DNA of 64,000 bases from Ceratopteris richardii (Eukaryota > Streptophyta > Polypodiopsida > Polypodiales > Pteridaceae): NCBI GenBank assembly GCA_020310875.1, contig CM035433.1, forward strand, positions 109,242,952-109,306,951, written 5' to 3'. Position 1 is the first letter of the stretch. The number at the start of each line of letters is the position of its first letter. The notes beneath the pieces were generated by a model. That model did no database searches, was not told the DNA's origin, and worked only from the letters and a program-made list of their open reading frames with translations. The translations under genes were made by a program, and so were the position numbers. Shown in pieces: positions 21,799 to 32,866 of this stretch.

Positions 21799-22856
21799 TG
21801 TTGGTGTAAATTGCAAGCCTACACATTTGGCTCAAAGGATACATTGAAGTCTACACATACATGAAGAAGCATAGGAACATATGCTAGTGGTTAATTACCA
21901 CTTTACCTCATTGTAAAAGTCAAATTGACTTGGAATCTTTTTGTAACCACCTACCAAAGTGATTCGTGGAAAAAGTAGTTCATTTGATTGAAGGAATATA
22001 TCCAAGCATTTAGGAGCTTGATCATAGGGAGCCAAAATTTGAATTTGAATTCAAATCTTTGCTCATTACATATAAAAAGTGAACATGAAAAGTCGTGGGT
22101 AAGAGTGATCATTCCGGAGTCTCATTCTACTGATTTTGAGTGTGTGTGAGGACTATACTATAGCCTACACCTCTCTACACCATTAGGCAATGTTATTCAT
22201 GCCAATGGGATTGTATACAAGTGTTCATTAATAGATATATTTACATCATTCATCTCTGAGTTCTCTGTTAGTCTACTCAAAAGTCTGTCAACTTGTCAAG
22301 GGCATATCTCGGTCAATTCTTCACCAAATTCAGTGATTCAACACTTTTTGGATTCAGCTCAAAGTCATCTAGATGCTGTCAAAGTTTGAAGTAATTCTAT
22401 TTAGCCATTTCAGAGAAATCTGCGTCGAGGTGAACTCTGGTCATTTTCTGCTACAGTCCTAAAAAGTCGGGGGTATAGCTAAACTTGCTAAATTGATTTC
22501 TCTTAGCATAGTTTATCTTTTTACATCATTCCACTTGCAAATGGTAGCTTACTAAGATAATTAAATATTCCTAGAAGGAATTTTATCAATTTCTACTGTG
22601 CTGGTCACACTGAGCAAAACATTCAGCAGGTGTCAAGATAAAAATAGAAGGTTTTCTTGAGTTTGTGAACTTCAAGGTTATCTGTTTTGATTCAATCATT
22701 ACACACATCACTTCCAAAGTACATACGCTATTTTTTGGTGTTATTGGAAAGCTAAGAAGGTATACTCATCAACTCTGAACCAAAAGAGGGCTGGTACAAA
22801 TCAGGTTTGGCAGTACCTACTCAATCTCTTGGAGCATCCATCCATCTATACCAACA
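21799..22856 (+). repeat. CoE 3' LTR (1058 bp)
   Basis: Same length as the 5' LTR, with differences scattered along it, and ends CCAACA. It is followed by CAGTG and the last piece of the CoF1 LTR. Confidence 0.96.
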
Positions 22857-22861
22857 CAGTG

Positions 22862-22904
22862 GTCTTAGAGTGTTCACACACATCACTACCTAAATGTATC
22901 AACA
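22862..22904 (-). repeat. CoF1 3' LTR, piece 3
   Basis: GTCTTAGAG...CACTACCTAAATGTATCAACA, matching 25855-25897 of CoF2. It is followed by AATCCCCCCTGGG (22905-22917), the complement of the polypurine tract. Confidence 0.88.
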
Positions 22905-22929
22905 AATCCCCCCTGGGAGTGATGCAGTA

Positions 22930-23490
22930 AACAAGGAGCTGACACTCATGCATAAGGAAGTGCCAAGCTATGTGGAAATAACTCCACAAAAGGAAGCAAG
23001 CCCAAAGCTTTGCGAAAAGCTTCAAACTTCTCCTGAGGTAGAGCCTTTGTGAAAAGGTCTGCAATGTTCTCCTCTATGGACACATATGCCAAGATGATCT
23101 CTCCAGTAGAGAACCTCTCCCTGGCATAGTGATAATGCACCTCAATGTGCTTAATGCAAGCATGGAACATAGGGTTCCTCGCAACTGCCAATGTGCTCTA
23201 ACTATCAGTGAAGATGGTGGTGGCAGAAGACTCACCAATACCCAAATCAGCCATAAGGCATCTGAGCCACACACACTAAAAATTGATTGTGAAAGCTTCC
23301 CTATACTTAGCCTCACAACTAGAAGTGGCCAGAGTAGGTTGCTTCTTGCTCAGCCAACATATGCATGAGCTACCAAGCATGAAGCGAAAACCACTGGTGG
23401 ACACATGAGTGTCATAGCAACCAACCCAGTTAGAGTCAAAAAAAGCATGCAAATCTGGCGGTAGTGATCCCCCCTTGGGATAAAACAACC
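22930..23490 (-). pseudogene. CoF1 RNase H
   Basis: RNase H broken over several frames: FFDSNWVGCYDTHVSTSG (first Asp kept, Trp-Ala-Gly altered), CWLSKKQPTLATSS, Glu in CEAKYRE, the KHIEVHYHYARE block and ADLFTKALPQEKFEAFRKALGLLPF. Stops at about 23199 and 23280 break the domain. It matches CoF2 downstream of the LTR and is more distant from CoG. Confidence 0.85.
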
Positions 23491-23945
23491 CAAGTAGTCA
23501 GGTACCACTCAAGTAGCGAAAGATGCGCTTAACCACCTGCCAATGATTGACACCTGGGTAATGCATAAACCTGCTCATCTAAGAGATAGCAAACTGAATA
23601 TCTGGCCGAGTAATGCATAAGTAAATCAAGCATCCAACAGCTTGCTGATAGAGAACAACATCAAATGCATCTCCAACATCATGAAGTCTCAATCGCAAAC
23701 CTCTTTCCATAGGAGTGGCAATAGGTTTACAGTCTTCAAGGCCAAAATGCTATAATAATGTGTCAATATATTTCATTTGACACAAGGCCATTCCACCATC
23801 AACGTGCATAAATTGAATGCCCAAATAGTAGTGCAAATGCCCCAAATCAGACATCTCAAATGAGGCATGCAAATCAGCCTTAAAATCAAGTAATATGCCT
23901 CTCATAAGTACCAGTGAGCAACATGTTATCAACATAAACCACAAT
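23491..23945 (-). pseudogene. CoF1 reverse transcriptase stub
   Basis: Only the C-terminal third of RT remains. The active-site region reads VVYVDN (second Asp of YVDD replaced by Asn), then LLTGT, DLGHLHYYLGIQF and connection remnants with many stops. Immediately upstream (about 23950) the sequence is already IN-RT linker, so some 250 residues of RT are deleted. Confidence 0.78.
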
Positions 23946-25075
23946 GATCAGAAGTACATCATTAGCAGTTTTACCTGCTCAATATCAGCTCTCTCATCAA
24001 CAAGTGTGTCATGTAAATCTGCATCAGAAATGGAATGATTTGCATCATCACATGAAACTTGCAAAGGCTGAGAAGTTGCCTCATTAGGACCAGCACTAGA
24101 TTGTCCACCTATAAAAAGAGGTAGCAAAGTATCATACATGTCTTTGGAGCTAAGAGATGTCTCCTTAGTACATGAAAGCAATGATTGAATAGCATCTTCC
24201 ACATAAACAACATCACGGCTAACCAGAATGCGTTTAGTATGCGGATGATACAGACGATAGCCTTTAATTTCAGAAATGTATCCAATAAAAATACATTTTA
24301 CTGCTCTATCATCCAATTTTCTGCGATGTTGTTCAGTCACTAATGCATATGACATACAACCAAAAACACGCAGATGAGCAATAGATGGCTTGCAATCATG
24401 TCAAGCCTCATATGGAGTGATAGACTGCAGTGCTTTAGTGGGACACCTGTTAAGTACACATGTTGCACACATAACAGCCTCAAGCCAAAAACTATGTGAT
24501 AAGGCCTGCCTCTTGACCATACACCTCGCCATCTCCATGAGTGACCTATTCTTCCGTTCAGCAAATCCATTCTATTGAGGTGTATACGGCATTGTATATT
24601 GGTGTTTTATCCCACGTTCAACCAAAAATGCATTGAAATTAGAAGACATATATTCTCCTCCTCGATCAAAATGGAGGGTGCCCATTTTAAATACTGACAC
24701 ATCTTCAACCAAAACTAGAAACTGTTTGAAGCACATAAACACTTCGGACTTTGCTTTGAGTGGATATACCCATGCATGCATGGAAAAATCATCAATGAAA
24801 GTCACGAAGTAAAGAGGGTGTCTGCATAGGTCCACAGACATCGCTATGAACAAGCTGCGATTTTTTAGTAGCCCAAACTGAACCATCTTTTGGAAATGAG
24901 GAATGCTGCATTTTGCCCAAAATACAGCCTTCACATACATGTTTATTGGGTGCCTCAAGTTTGTGCAAAGAGGACACCATTTTAGATTTCTACAGGCATA
25001 GCAAACTAGCAAAGTTCATATGACCAAAGCATGCATGCCAAAGCTTTGCATCTAACATAGCCTGAGAATCATGTA
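23946..25075 (-). pseudogene. CoF1 integrase and linker
   Basis: Reading along the element: finger residues WHACFGHMNFASL and CEGCILGK (about 25030-24915), core with LVHSDVCGPM (first Asp), FVTFIDDFS, HFDRGGEYMSSNF (second Asp, about 24650) and NGFAERKNRS with the catalytic Glu (about 24560). It then has FGCMSYALV and KCIFIGYISEIKGYRLYHP and a Ser-rich linker. A stop replaces Gln at about 24570, and the N-terminal part is split over two frames. Confidence 0.85.
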
Positions 25076-25666
25076 CTACACATGCCAATCATTCAGCAAT
25101 TTTTCATAGTCTATGAGCTTATACATCCCAGGACATAAAATGCCAGAAGCAATAATAACATCGCCATTTGATAGATCATGAACTGTACATTTGTCATCAA
25201 CAAATTTCACAACCAATCCAATCTGGGCTAATGCAAAAACTAATAACAGATTCTTCTTGATCCCTGGCACAAATAAGGCATCTGACAAAGTGAAAGAACT
25301 ACCATCAACAATAGTCAGAATGATCTTACGAACTCCCATGATAGGATAAGAGGAGTTGTTGGTGCATGTGACAGTATTCCCTGTAGGGGCAAGCTCGAGT
25401 GAAGAGAAGAAACTACGTTGCGAGGTAATATGTTTGGTCACCGCACTATCAAAGTACCAAACATCTGAGTCTACTGCAGACATGCACTGCTCATGAGAAG
25501 ATGGGTCAAAACTGCAAATAGTAATAAACACCCATTCTTCATCCTGCACAAGGTTAGCAGACTCTTTTTGGAGTAGAGGCCTTTACAACAACCATTCCAG
25601 CCTCTTTTTTCTTTGCATCTTTTGCAACGAGTTTAGGATAGTTCTTTATGATATGATCATTTCCTT
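25076..25666 (-). pseudogene. CoF1 protease and gag tail
   Basis: The 157-codon ORF holds the retropepsin region. The expected Asp-Ser-Gly reads Asp-Ser-Ala (VWYFDSAVTKHITSQ, about 25440-25475), then a typical SDALFVPGIKKNLL stretch. From 25550 to 25666 only a Lys-rich gag remnant remains before the CoF2 LTR. The Gly-to-Ala change alone would probably disable processing. Confidence 0.75.
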
Positions 25667-25897
25667 TGTTGGAGATAGACGTCTACGGAAGCACGCGAAC
25701 AGCACAAGGAAGAAGAAGAAGCTTGGAGCACAAACATACAATACTGAATGTATTACTAGAGAATGTACAAAGATAAGTAGCCCATTAGGGCAATACGCGT
25801 ATATAAAAGCCGGGGGAAAAAAACCTCCTAAAGAGGGAAAAAAGTGCCCCAGCGGTCCTAGTTTGTTCACACACATCACTACCTAAATATGTCAACA
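25667..25897 (-). repeat. CoF2 3' LTR (231 bp)
   Basis: TGTTGGAGATAGACG...AATATGTCAACA, followed by AATCCCCCCTGGG. It is the only uninterrupted copy of this LTR here and serves as the template that identifies the three CoF1 pieces. Confidence 0.9.
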
Positions 25898-26079
25898 AAT
25901 CCCCCCTGGGAGTGATGCGGTGAACAAGGAGCTGGCACTCATGTATAAGGAAGTGCCAAGCTATGTGGAAACCACTCCACAAAAGGAAGTAAGCCCAAAG
26001 CTTTGCGGAAAGCTTCAAACTTCTCCCTAGGCAGAGCCTTCGTGAAAAGGTCTGCAATGTTCTCCTGCGTGGGCACATT
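25667..26079 (-). mobile_element. CoF2: 3' end of a second F-family copia element
   Basis: Consists of a complete 231-bp LTR, a polypurine tract, and about 180 bp of RNase H C-terminus (ENIADLFTKALPREKF) matching CoF1. It breaks off at about 26079, where unrelated coiled-coil coding sequence starts. Because it lies directly against CoF1 gag, it looks like a second insertion into CoF1 followed by loss of the rest. Confidence 0.8.
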
Positions 26080-26081
26080 CT

Positions 26082-27230
26082 CACTGCTCCTACCCGCTTG
26101 CTCACTATACATGTGAATTACTTCCTGCACTCTCTTGATCTCTTGCTCTCCTCGCTCAACCTTTCTTGCCAAATCACCTTCTTCTTGTTTGAACTCCTCT
26201 TCGATTGTGAACCAAAAGCAATCTACTACCACTACATCAGAGCTGATCTCATGTTCCTCTCTCTCTCTCTATTTCTTTACCTCTCCTAAAACTCTTTCCA
26301 CTCTCAAGTCTCTTGATTTTCTTCCTTGAGTTTTTGTTTTCTCCTTTTAGCTCCTTGATTTTGTTTTCCAGAATTCTCAATCACTCCTCCCATTTCTCTA
26401 AGGCTTCCTCTATTTTGGTTTGATTTTTCTCTAACCTCTCCACCTTGGCCCTTTTGTTGGCTCGCTCCTCGCGTAACCAAGTTACTTGACATCGTAGACT
26501 TTCCATGAGTTCCTCTAAGACTTTGTCCTCAGATCCATTGACCCTATTTTCCCTTACATGGCCAGGGTCCTCATCTATCTTTAGCTTTTCAAAGCTATTG
26601 GTCATGCTAATTGGATTTATCATTTTGGAGATCACCCTACTTGTCCTTGAGGTCCTAGTTGACAAAGGAGTGTCACCATTATCAATCTCCACATAGAGAG
26701 AAGAGAGAGAAGAACTAGTTTCCTTCCTTCTGACCTTCCCAATAGAGATTTCTTCCACCTTGCATGTTTGCTCGCACAAACTCTTCTTTCCATAATCTGC
26801 ACACACTAGGAAAAAAATCCCAAGGACTAGAGACTCGAGGGCAAAATTTAGTGATGTGCCCAATCTATTCGCAACACCAGCATCTCACATGATTTGAGAT
26901 TGGGCCAAACTGTTGACCTCTATTCACATGATTTCTCATTGGTCGACCAAATTCAGATCGTCTGTCAGCCCATCGAGAATTCATCGGCCTCACGCCAACC
27001 TTATGAAAAACCCAAACTTTCCTTTGTTGTGGCATCTCTTCCAAGGATCCAAGCGACTGTGGGCCGAATTGGTTGTGCCATATAATCGGGGCACCAAGCA
27101 AACTCATAGCCATCCCTTTGAGATATGCTAAGCCAAGTCCCATCGGGCATGCCAAAATGTTGGGCTCTTATGCAACTGCAGAGAAGGTGTTTTCCCACAA
27201 CTACGGTGCTTAGGTTTCTATGTTTGGGCA
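26082..27230 (-). pseudogene. gag-like CCHC and coiled-coil protein, broken
   Basis: Minus-strand coding remnant in several frames. At 26865-27155 it has an Arg-rich stretch leading to one CX2CX4HX4C knuckle, CWCC-E-stop-IGHITKFC (TAG in place of what was probably Gln). At 26381-26863 it is rich in Glu/Lys/Arg with heptad-like coiled coil (LREERANKRAKVERLEKNQ). A further charged helical stretch runs to about 26100. Nucleocapsid-like knuckle plus coiled coil fits a retroelement gag or LINE ORF1. I could not assign a lineage, and no pol is attached. Confidence 0.45.
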
Positions 27231-29525
27231 AATGTTTCTCACCCTAGACTCGCTATCATAAACAAATGCACTCGTTTCACCGATCCACTTCCCTTCCTCT
27301 TCTCCACTCTCACTTCCTTATGAGACTCTTGCAAACTCTAACAAATCTCCTACTCGTTAGTCACTCTCAACTCACCTTCAATTTCAGCTTCAACTCCTAC
27401 CCAAGCCCGCACACTCAAACACTCCCACACATGCATAACCCACAACCAAAACAAGCTCCAACACTCACACATTCACCAATCCCTCCTCATATGCTTACAC
27501 ACCTCAGAGTTTCATATGCACGCACATGTTCAGACACACATACACTCAACAACACTCTCCTCTACACCCCCCTTCTCCTTCCTCTCAACCTTTACTCACT
27601 CCTCTCCTCGTCCTTCCATTGACTATTTTTCTCTTCTCATAGTCTAACAATTTCTCTCCATTCCCTCTCCTCACACACTCTACTCTTGAGCCTTCCCATT
27701 TCTTCAATTTCCACCTTCAATCCTTTTCTCTTCTTTCCCTTCTACTACTTACTTCACCCATTGTCTGAACTCCCGGGAGAGGACCCTAAGACTTTGGAGC
27801 CACTCTCTCAAGAACCATCATATTAGCAACTTGGATTGATACTGATAAAAGAATTACAACAAACCATAGTCAAGCATCACTTGACCATCAATAAAAACAG
27901 ATTCTCCTTTATCTTTTAACTGTCAACACAACATATATATCCATTTAATTTGAAACAGGACAAGGGTTCAAAAGCAGAAAGACTTAATCAAAGCCCTCAT
28001 CAAAACTCTAGGCAGTACAGTGGGTAGCAAAGGGAGAGTGTAAAGGATGAAGAGGGTTTGAGGAGCCAAGGTACACACATATAAGAGCTTCACAACCATC
28101 TCGCAAGCAAGAAGGTAGCTCTGCAAACCTTTGGCACCCTTAAAGCACTAACATAGAAGTCTTTTTTTTTTCTTTTTTAGAGACCGACTTCCACTCAATC
28201 AACTCCTATTGTGGTCCAAATTATGCCGAAGAGACAATAGCATAGCGTGCCTTTTTTAAGAACATTCTTTTAAAAATTGAATGAATCAAAGTCATGAGTG
28301 GAACTTGTTGTGTTTCCCTTCTCGACTCTGTCATGGTAAGAAGAGAGCCATCCTATGACATGGACAACTGAACAACACCTCCACAAGATAATGATGCCAT
28401 CGAGATTAAAGGTAAGAGTACAATAGACTAATGCTTCCCTATCATTCCTTGATCTTGCTCTTTTGAACCTTTTTGCACCAAGTTTTCAAAGACATTCACA
28501 CTTAACTGCTTATCTTTTCCATATGTAACAGGATGCTTCAAAGTGAAAGAAAGCCGGCACAACATTCATTGTTGGAGCCTAATCATGCCAAGTAATTCAG
28601 CTAGAGCCCTAAAACAAGCTGCCTCCATTCCATTGGTGCCATTCTTTCAACCCCCTCATCCACTCTATAGTCTTTCTTCAATATGCTACTCCTCGTGACC
28701 TTCACTCTTTGCTATCCCTTATTCACTCTCATCTCTTGGTCTGGCTCCACTTGGCCTTGTCTATTAGTCATCCCCTGTGCATGTAGACTAGTTCACCCCC
28801 TGGAAGCTTATCCCTTAACCCATCACACCATGCTTCTTCTATGTTCTCTAAGTGCATTAACTATAATGTCATAGTTCTGAAATGTTCCAAAATGTCTTCC
28901 AAGTTTAGGTCCTAAACCAAGAGATATTCTCCTTGTTAATATCTTTAGTGATATAAAGATATGACTAATTTTTTTTCAGTAGTATATAGTTCATTTAGAG
29001 ATGCTACAAGTTTATGATGGTATGTAGAAAGACAGGTACCATAGTATGGAGGGTAATTTCAGGATATGGCTCAGCTCAGACAACAGAAATGTAAGAAGAA
29101 GGTGGATGTTCTATGAAAATCCTCCCAAGTCCTATGTGCTTCTTTGGTCTGGTACATATTGCTCTCCATGCTTCTCAACAGCTCTACAATCATCATTTTC
29201 TACAGCCGATTAATCCCCACAGAGTTCCTCTAATCAGCTCAGAGCCCATTCAATATTATGAGAGCATCCCTAAATGTCAATGACCACTCCTCTGACAACA
29301 GCCCGGTTTCAAATTCCCCTAGAGCTTTGAATCTTCCTCTCTCATGCCTTCATGGGTGTTGAGACCTCCTGTATAGTAGATATAGCTGCCAACTGAGCTT
29401 TTGGACCACATTCTCTATATCTTAAGGAGGATAAATTACTGATCTTCCACTCCCTGATAGCCAGCAAGTTTCACCGTCAAACTCAAAACTGAGGCATCAT
29501 GAATAAAAAGCTTTTCGAACTCAAC
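27231..29525. other. no recognisable gene; pyrimidine-rich stretch
   Basis: From about 27240 to 27780 the plus strand is strongly C/T- and CA-rich (CTCTCC, CACACA), which keeps short frames open by composition only. The rest to 29525 is ordinary AT-rich sequence with a few T-runs (28160-28175). I see no LTR edges, conserved protein motifs or structured RNA in it. Confidence 0.5.
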
Positions 29526-29681
29526 CTAGGAATTTACACATGAGCCACATGCAGCATACATTGTGATCAAACCCTTGATAACCAGAGGATCATGGATGTA
29601 AATACCTATTCTAACTATCTTTGCATGTACTTCTCTACCAACATTTATTGAACCTATACTATTGCATTTCTCCACAAACAG
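29526..29681 (-). pseudogene. PPR-protein fragment
   Basis: The minus strand encodes a stretch with the hallmark of plant PLS-class pentatricopeptide repeat proteins: SIGSINVGREVHAKIVRIG, then LITMYAACGSCVNS, matching the common 'G-x-x-x-H-x-x-x-x-x-x-G ... L-x-x-M-Y-x-x-C-G' repeat pattern. PPR proteins bind organelle RNA. Only about one and a half repeats are readable. A stop at 29526 follows, and the next codons (29340-29525, FEKLF, LAGYQG) are PPR-like but full of stops. It is probably a decayed or transposed gene piece. Confidence 0.6.
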
Positions 29682-31900
29682 ACGAGGGGGGGCTAAGTAC
29701 AGGGGATCACATGGACTGGAGGATGCAATAGAGGATGGTATGAAGGGGCATTGGCACGACAACACCCATAGAGTGTAGAAGAAAAAAATCCTCGACTCTC
29801 CTGTGCTACCCACTCTCCTCATCATCGAGAGCAGAGAAAAACAAAACCCCCCTCTTCATGCTGATGATGATGAGTAAACCCCCCCCCCTTCCAGCAGCAA
29901 ACTCCCTCCAACTAAAGACCTCTGTCAGAACATTTTCCCCTCCAACTCTTGGCAACCTTGTGCTTCCAGCAACAAAACCATCCACCAACAAAACCCCAGA
30001 GAGGTTAACTTCCTTGCTGTCCTCTATGTTCGATTGGGGGCTACTAGGTGTAATTGTCTACTCACGTCCACCAAAAACCCAAAAATGAGCTTCTATTATC
30101 ACAAGTGCATACTTGTCCTCGATTGTCGGAGGCCGCTTTCTCCCCTCAATATCTTCTTTCTAATCAGATGAGTCCTAACTCTTGCACCAAATCCCCAACC
30201 TTCAATACTACAACTGGTGAATGCCTCTAGCTATCAGAAGCTTCCCTGTTATCTTCTCAAAGCATGAAAAAAGGACATAGGCACCACAGTCCCCTTAGAT
30301 CGAGAGTGAAATCCTCCAACGAAAGAAGAGAACTGCCCCCCTCCCTTCGTTTCCTGCACAAAACAACAACAAAAGGAAAAAAAACAAAAATTTAATCCTT
30401 GACCAATAGTGAACACCCAGGTCTATGCCATACATAGGAAGTCCATGATGATCGGCTTGTGCTTCAAATCTTTTGTCCATGACTAGTAACCTTCATGCTA
30501 GAAGGAGGGAGTGGAATAATGGGTTGAGCTACTCAATCCTGACCTAGCAGGAGTTGATAAACGATGATGTGATGAATTACCCACAGCAGAAAGTCTAAAA
30601 CCCTTGAGATGGAACAACTCCCTAAGAAAAGTACTCCAATCAAAAGCACCAGATTCATCGTGAATAGATTTGATCGTTGTTCCTTGAGACCTTGTGAGGC
30701 TACCAACCTGGATCACAGGAATAAAAAGCTTCAAAGTAGCAGGCACCACTCATGGTGTAGAACAATCCTTTTCTTAGCTCACCCATCGTTCCAATGAAGC
30801 TTCATACTTTGGACATAGGAACCAGTAAATTAAAGACATTATCCCCTGACCCTCTCGGCCACCTCTTGTCTCCAGATGGACTGCCTGATCCTGTCGCTGT
30901 CTCTTTTGCCCGATAGATGACAATAACATATGTTCATCTCAGCCTCCCTGAGGCTGTGTTGTTGTTCCCTGAAAGCCATTCCAGGAGCTGTCGCCACAAT
31001 TGCAATCTATCCCACCCTAATGTGTAAGCACAACAAGATGGAACCGTAGGGTTTGAAAGGTAATGAGAGAAAGAGAAAGTCCAAGAACCCCCTCTTGGTA
31101 ATCTTTTTAGGTTCCTCCCTCTTCTCTATGCCTCATGTCAACCACCGAGAGCAGGACCCCGCCATTGACTACCTTCGTCTCCTTCTGGTACCTATACATG
31201 ACCAAAAAAACAAGCCAAAGACCAACGATGGCGCACACTTTCTCCCCCTCCAGGATTGCTGCTCCCAAATTTCTTCCTCTCCCTCGACTAGATATCCCCC
31301 CCCTCAGATGCTTACCTCCACTCAAGAAAAAACTATGATCTCCTTCCCTCACGATACTCTTCAGTTGTCGTGCCCTGCCCAAAAACAATCACGCCCTCCT
31401 CTCCTATGCTTTTTGTTATGTGTAAGAGAACAACACCACCAAAAACCCCCAAAAATTTTGAAAGAAAAAAACAAAAAACCCATACCCCAGCATTCCCACT
31501 GAATAAGTAGCACCATCCCCTTTTTCATCTGACCAGGGTGGATGAGACAACACCTCCCATTGAAGGGACTGCTTGTTTCCTAGCACCATCCTTCCCTTTT
31601 TCCAACAGCTTGTTGAACAAATCACCATGGTTGATGCAAATGGTTGTACTCAAGAAATTGCACTATATATAGGGCTCCTTCCTATCCCTTTTTGTGTGCC
31701 AGAAAAAAATCGCAGAATCTGTTGTTATCCTACAAGCCACCTCAATTGATTGTAGTTTATCCTTGCTATTGACATTTCTCCCTGTAAAATACCTTCAACC
31801 AACCATTTTTCTACCAAAATAAAAGTGTGTTAGTGCATAAAAATTAGCATTTTATATAGCTAACAATCATGCACATACATAAAGAAGTATATGACATCCG
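29682..31900. other. no recognisable gene
   Basis: Contains homopolymer runs (C-run at 29880-29888, A-runs at 30370-30390) and several overlapping short frames on both strands (for example 31053-31502 plus and 31107-31388 minus). None shows a conserved motif. I found no LTR edges or retroelement motifs until copia sequence starts near 31905. Confidence 0.45.
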
Positions 31901-31904
31901 AATG

Positions 31905-32750
31905 GTGTCTCAGGATCTGCTTTGCTTACCATAAATCCTTTGTCCTGCAAGTAGGTGACTAACCTATGATTCCAAGCCGTAGGGGCTTGCTTCAAGCCAT
32001 ATAATGCTTACTTTAACCTACACACATAATCTGGATATGATTTGTCTTCAAATCCATGTGGTTGTACCATATAAACCTCTTCTAAAATTCAACCATTAAG
32101 AAAAGCATTTTTAACATCCATTTGGTAAATATTCCAAATTTTTGAAGATGCTACACTCACAAGTACTCTGGTGGTAGGCATCTTTGCCACAAGAGAAAAA
32201 GGTTTCTTCATAATCTGCAAAGTGTGCTTGAGAGGTACTAGCTTCATCATCAGATTTTTTGCCTTTGCTTTTACCATCCTTCTCTTGTTCTTATCTGTGT
32301 ATAGGGCAGAAGATTGATTAACTTTTGAGTTGTCTCCATTCTTCATAAGCTTTGCCTCATATGTGAATAGTTGTCCCATGAGTGTGTTGAAGTCAGAGAC
32401 CTGTATATCCATGTATAAGTCCATGGTTGTGGTGAATGCTTCCCATTTGTCATTTGCCTTTATTCCATTGATCACTTATCTCACTATTTGCTCTTCATCT
32501 ATGACTTCTCCAATGCTCCCAAGCTGGCTAGCTAGGTCCATCTTGGTGACAAAATTAGTCACACTTTGCTTGGGCATCTTCTTGATTGTTGTAAGATCCA
32601 TCCATAGTTGATTCTTCCTGGCTTTTGTGCTTGATGAGAATTCAGAATGATTCAAGTGCATTCCATGTCTCTTGTGAAGTCTTGCAACTCCTAGTGTGTG
32701 GAAGTAAAAAAGTAGAGACTGAGAGAAATGTGTTTTCATAGGGAGGAAAG
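31905..32750 (-). pseudogene. CoJ gag-RT fusion remnant
   Basis: ORF 32089-32475 reads late gag and then RT core without a stop across the deletion. ORF 32476-32805 is the gag middle plus an unrelated start. A stop at about 32475 separates the two. The product would lack protease, integrase and the zinc knuckle. Downstream RT (31905-32088) has a stop at 32089 and a Lys codon lost before ALYGLKQAP. Confidence 0.8.
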
Positions 32751-32756
32751 GTAAAA
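31905..32756 (-). mobile_element. CoJ: rearranged fragment of a CoE-family copia, inverted
   Basis: Minus-strand gag (32230-32750) is fused directly to RT (31905-32220). Gag phrases match CoE closely (ARKNQLW, EEQIVR, NGIKANDKWEAFTTTMDL, MGQLFTYEAKL). RT phrases are [10 protein letters not shown] and [13 protein letters not shown] and the N-terminal RT are missing. The join reads SQAH-F-A then Asp-Tyr-Glu-Glu-Thr-Phe, at about 32215. There are no LTRs. Confidence 0.85.
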
Positions 32757-32866
32757 CATTGGGATATGTAGTGTGCAAAAATGATATCTTAATAGACAAA
32801 GACAAGATTAGAGTTATTCTTGAATTGACTAGAACTAATAATGTGAAAGAAGTGCAAGCTTTTGGA
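32757..32866 (+). mobile_element. 110-bp B-family gypsy RT scrap
   Basis: Translates to GYVVCKNDILIDKDKIRVIL then NNVKEVQAF, matching the RT thumb of GyB at about 49090-49195 and of Gy1 at 683-795. It is wedged between CoJ (minus) and CoD (plus) with no LTR or duplication, indicating an illegitimate joining event and not transposition. Confidence 0.8.

Larger units (their letters stand above)
16474..22856 (+). mobile_element. CoE: near-complete Ty1/copia element in the CoF1 LTR
   Basis: A full-length plus-strand element of 6,383 bp with two LTRs of exactly 1,058 bp, a perfect CAGTG duplication (16469-16473 and 22857-22861), a primer site, a polypurine tract and a gag-pol gene. Coding lesions are few: one stop and two frameshifts. 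It is the best-preserved member of the family that also includes CoD and CoJ. Confidence 0.97.
4826..25666 (-). mobile_element. CoF1: Ty1/copia element hosting CoH and CoE
   Basis: The LTR begins TGTTGGAG at 4826 inside CoG. Its three pieces (4826-4900, 16356-16473, 22862-22904) are separated by CoH and CoE. Coding remnants (RNase H, RT stub, IN, PR, gag tail) occupy 22905-25666. At 25667 a second F-family LTR begins within gag, so CoF1's own 5' LTR is missing. Removing both insertions and one copy of each duplication gives a 231-bp LTR, equal in length to the intact CoF2 LTR. Confidence 0.8.

Noticed and set aside
27266..27622. 118-codon plus-strand ORF
   Set aside because: Composition is dominated by C/T and CA repeats (His, Leu, Pro, Thr, Ser) and there is no motif, so it is most likely open by chance.
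31053..31502. 149-codon plus-strand ORF with overlapping minus ORFs
   Set aside because: No recognisable domain, frames are open on both strands, and nothing supports expression.
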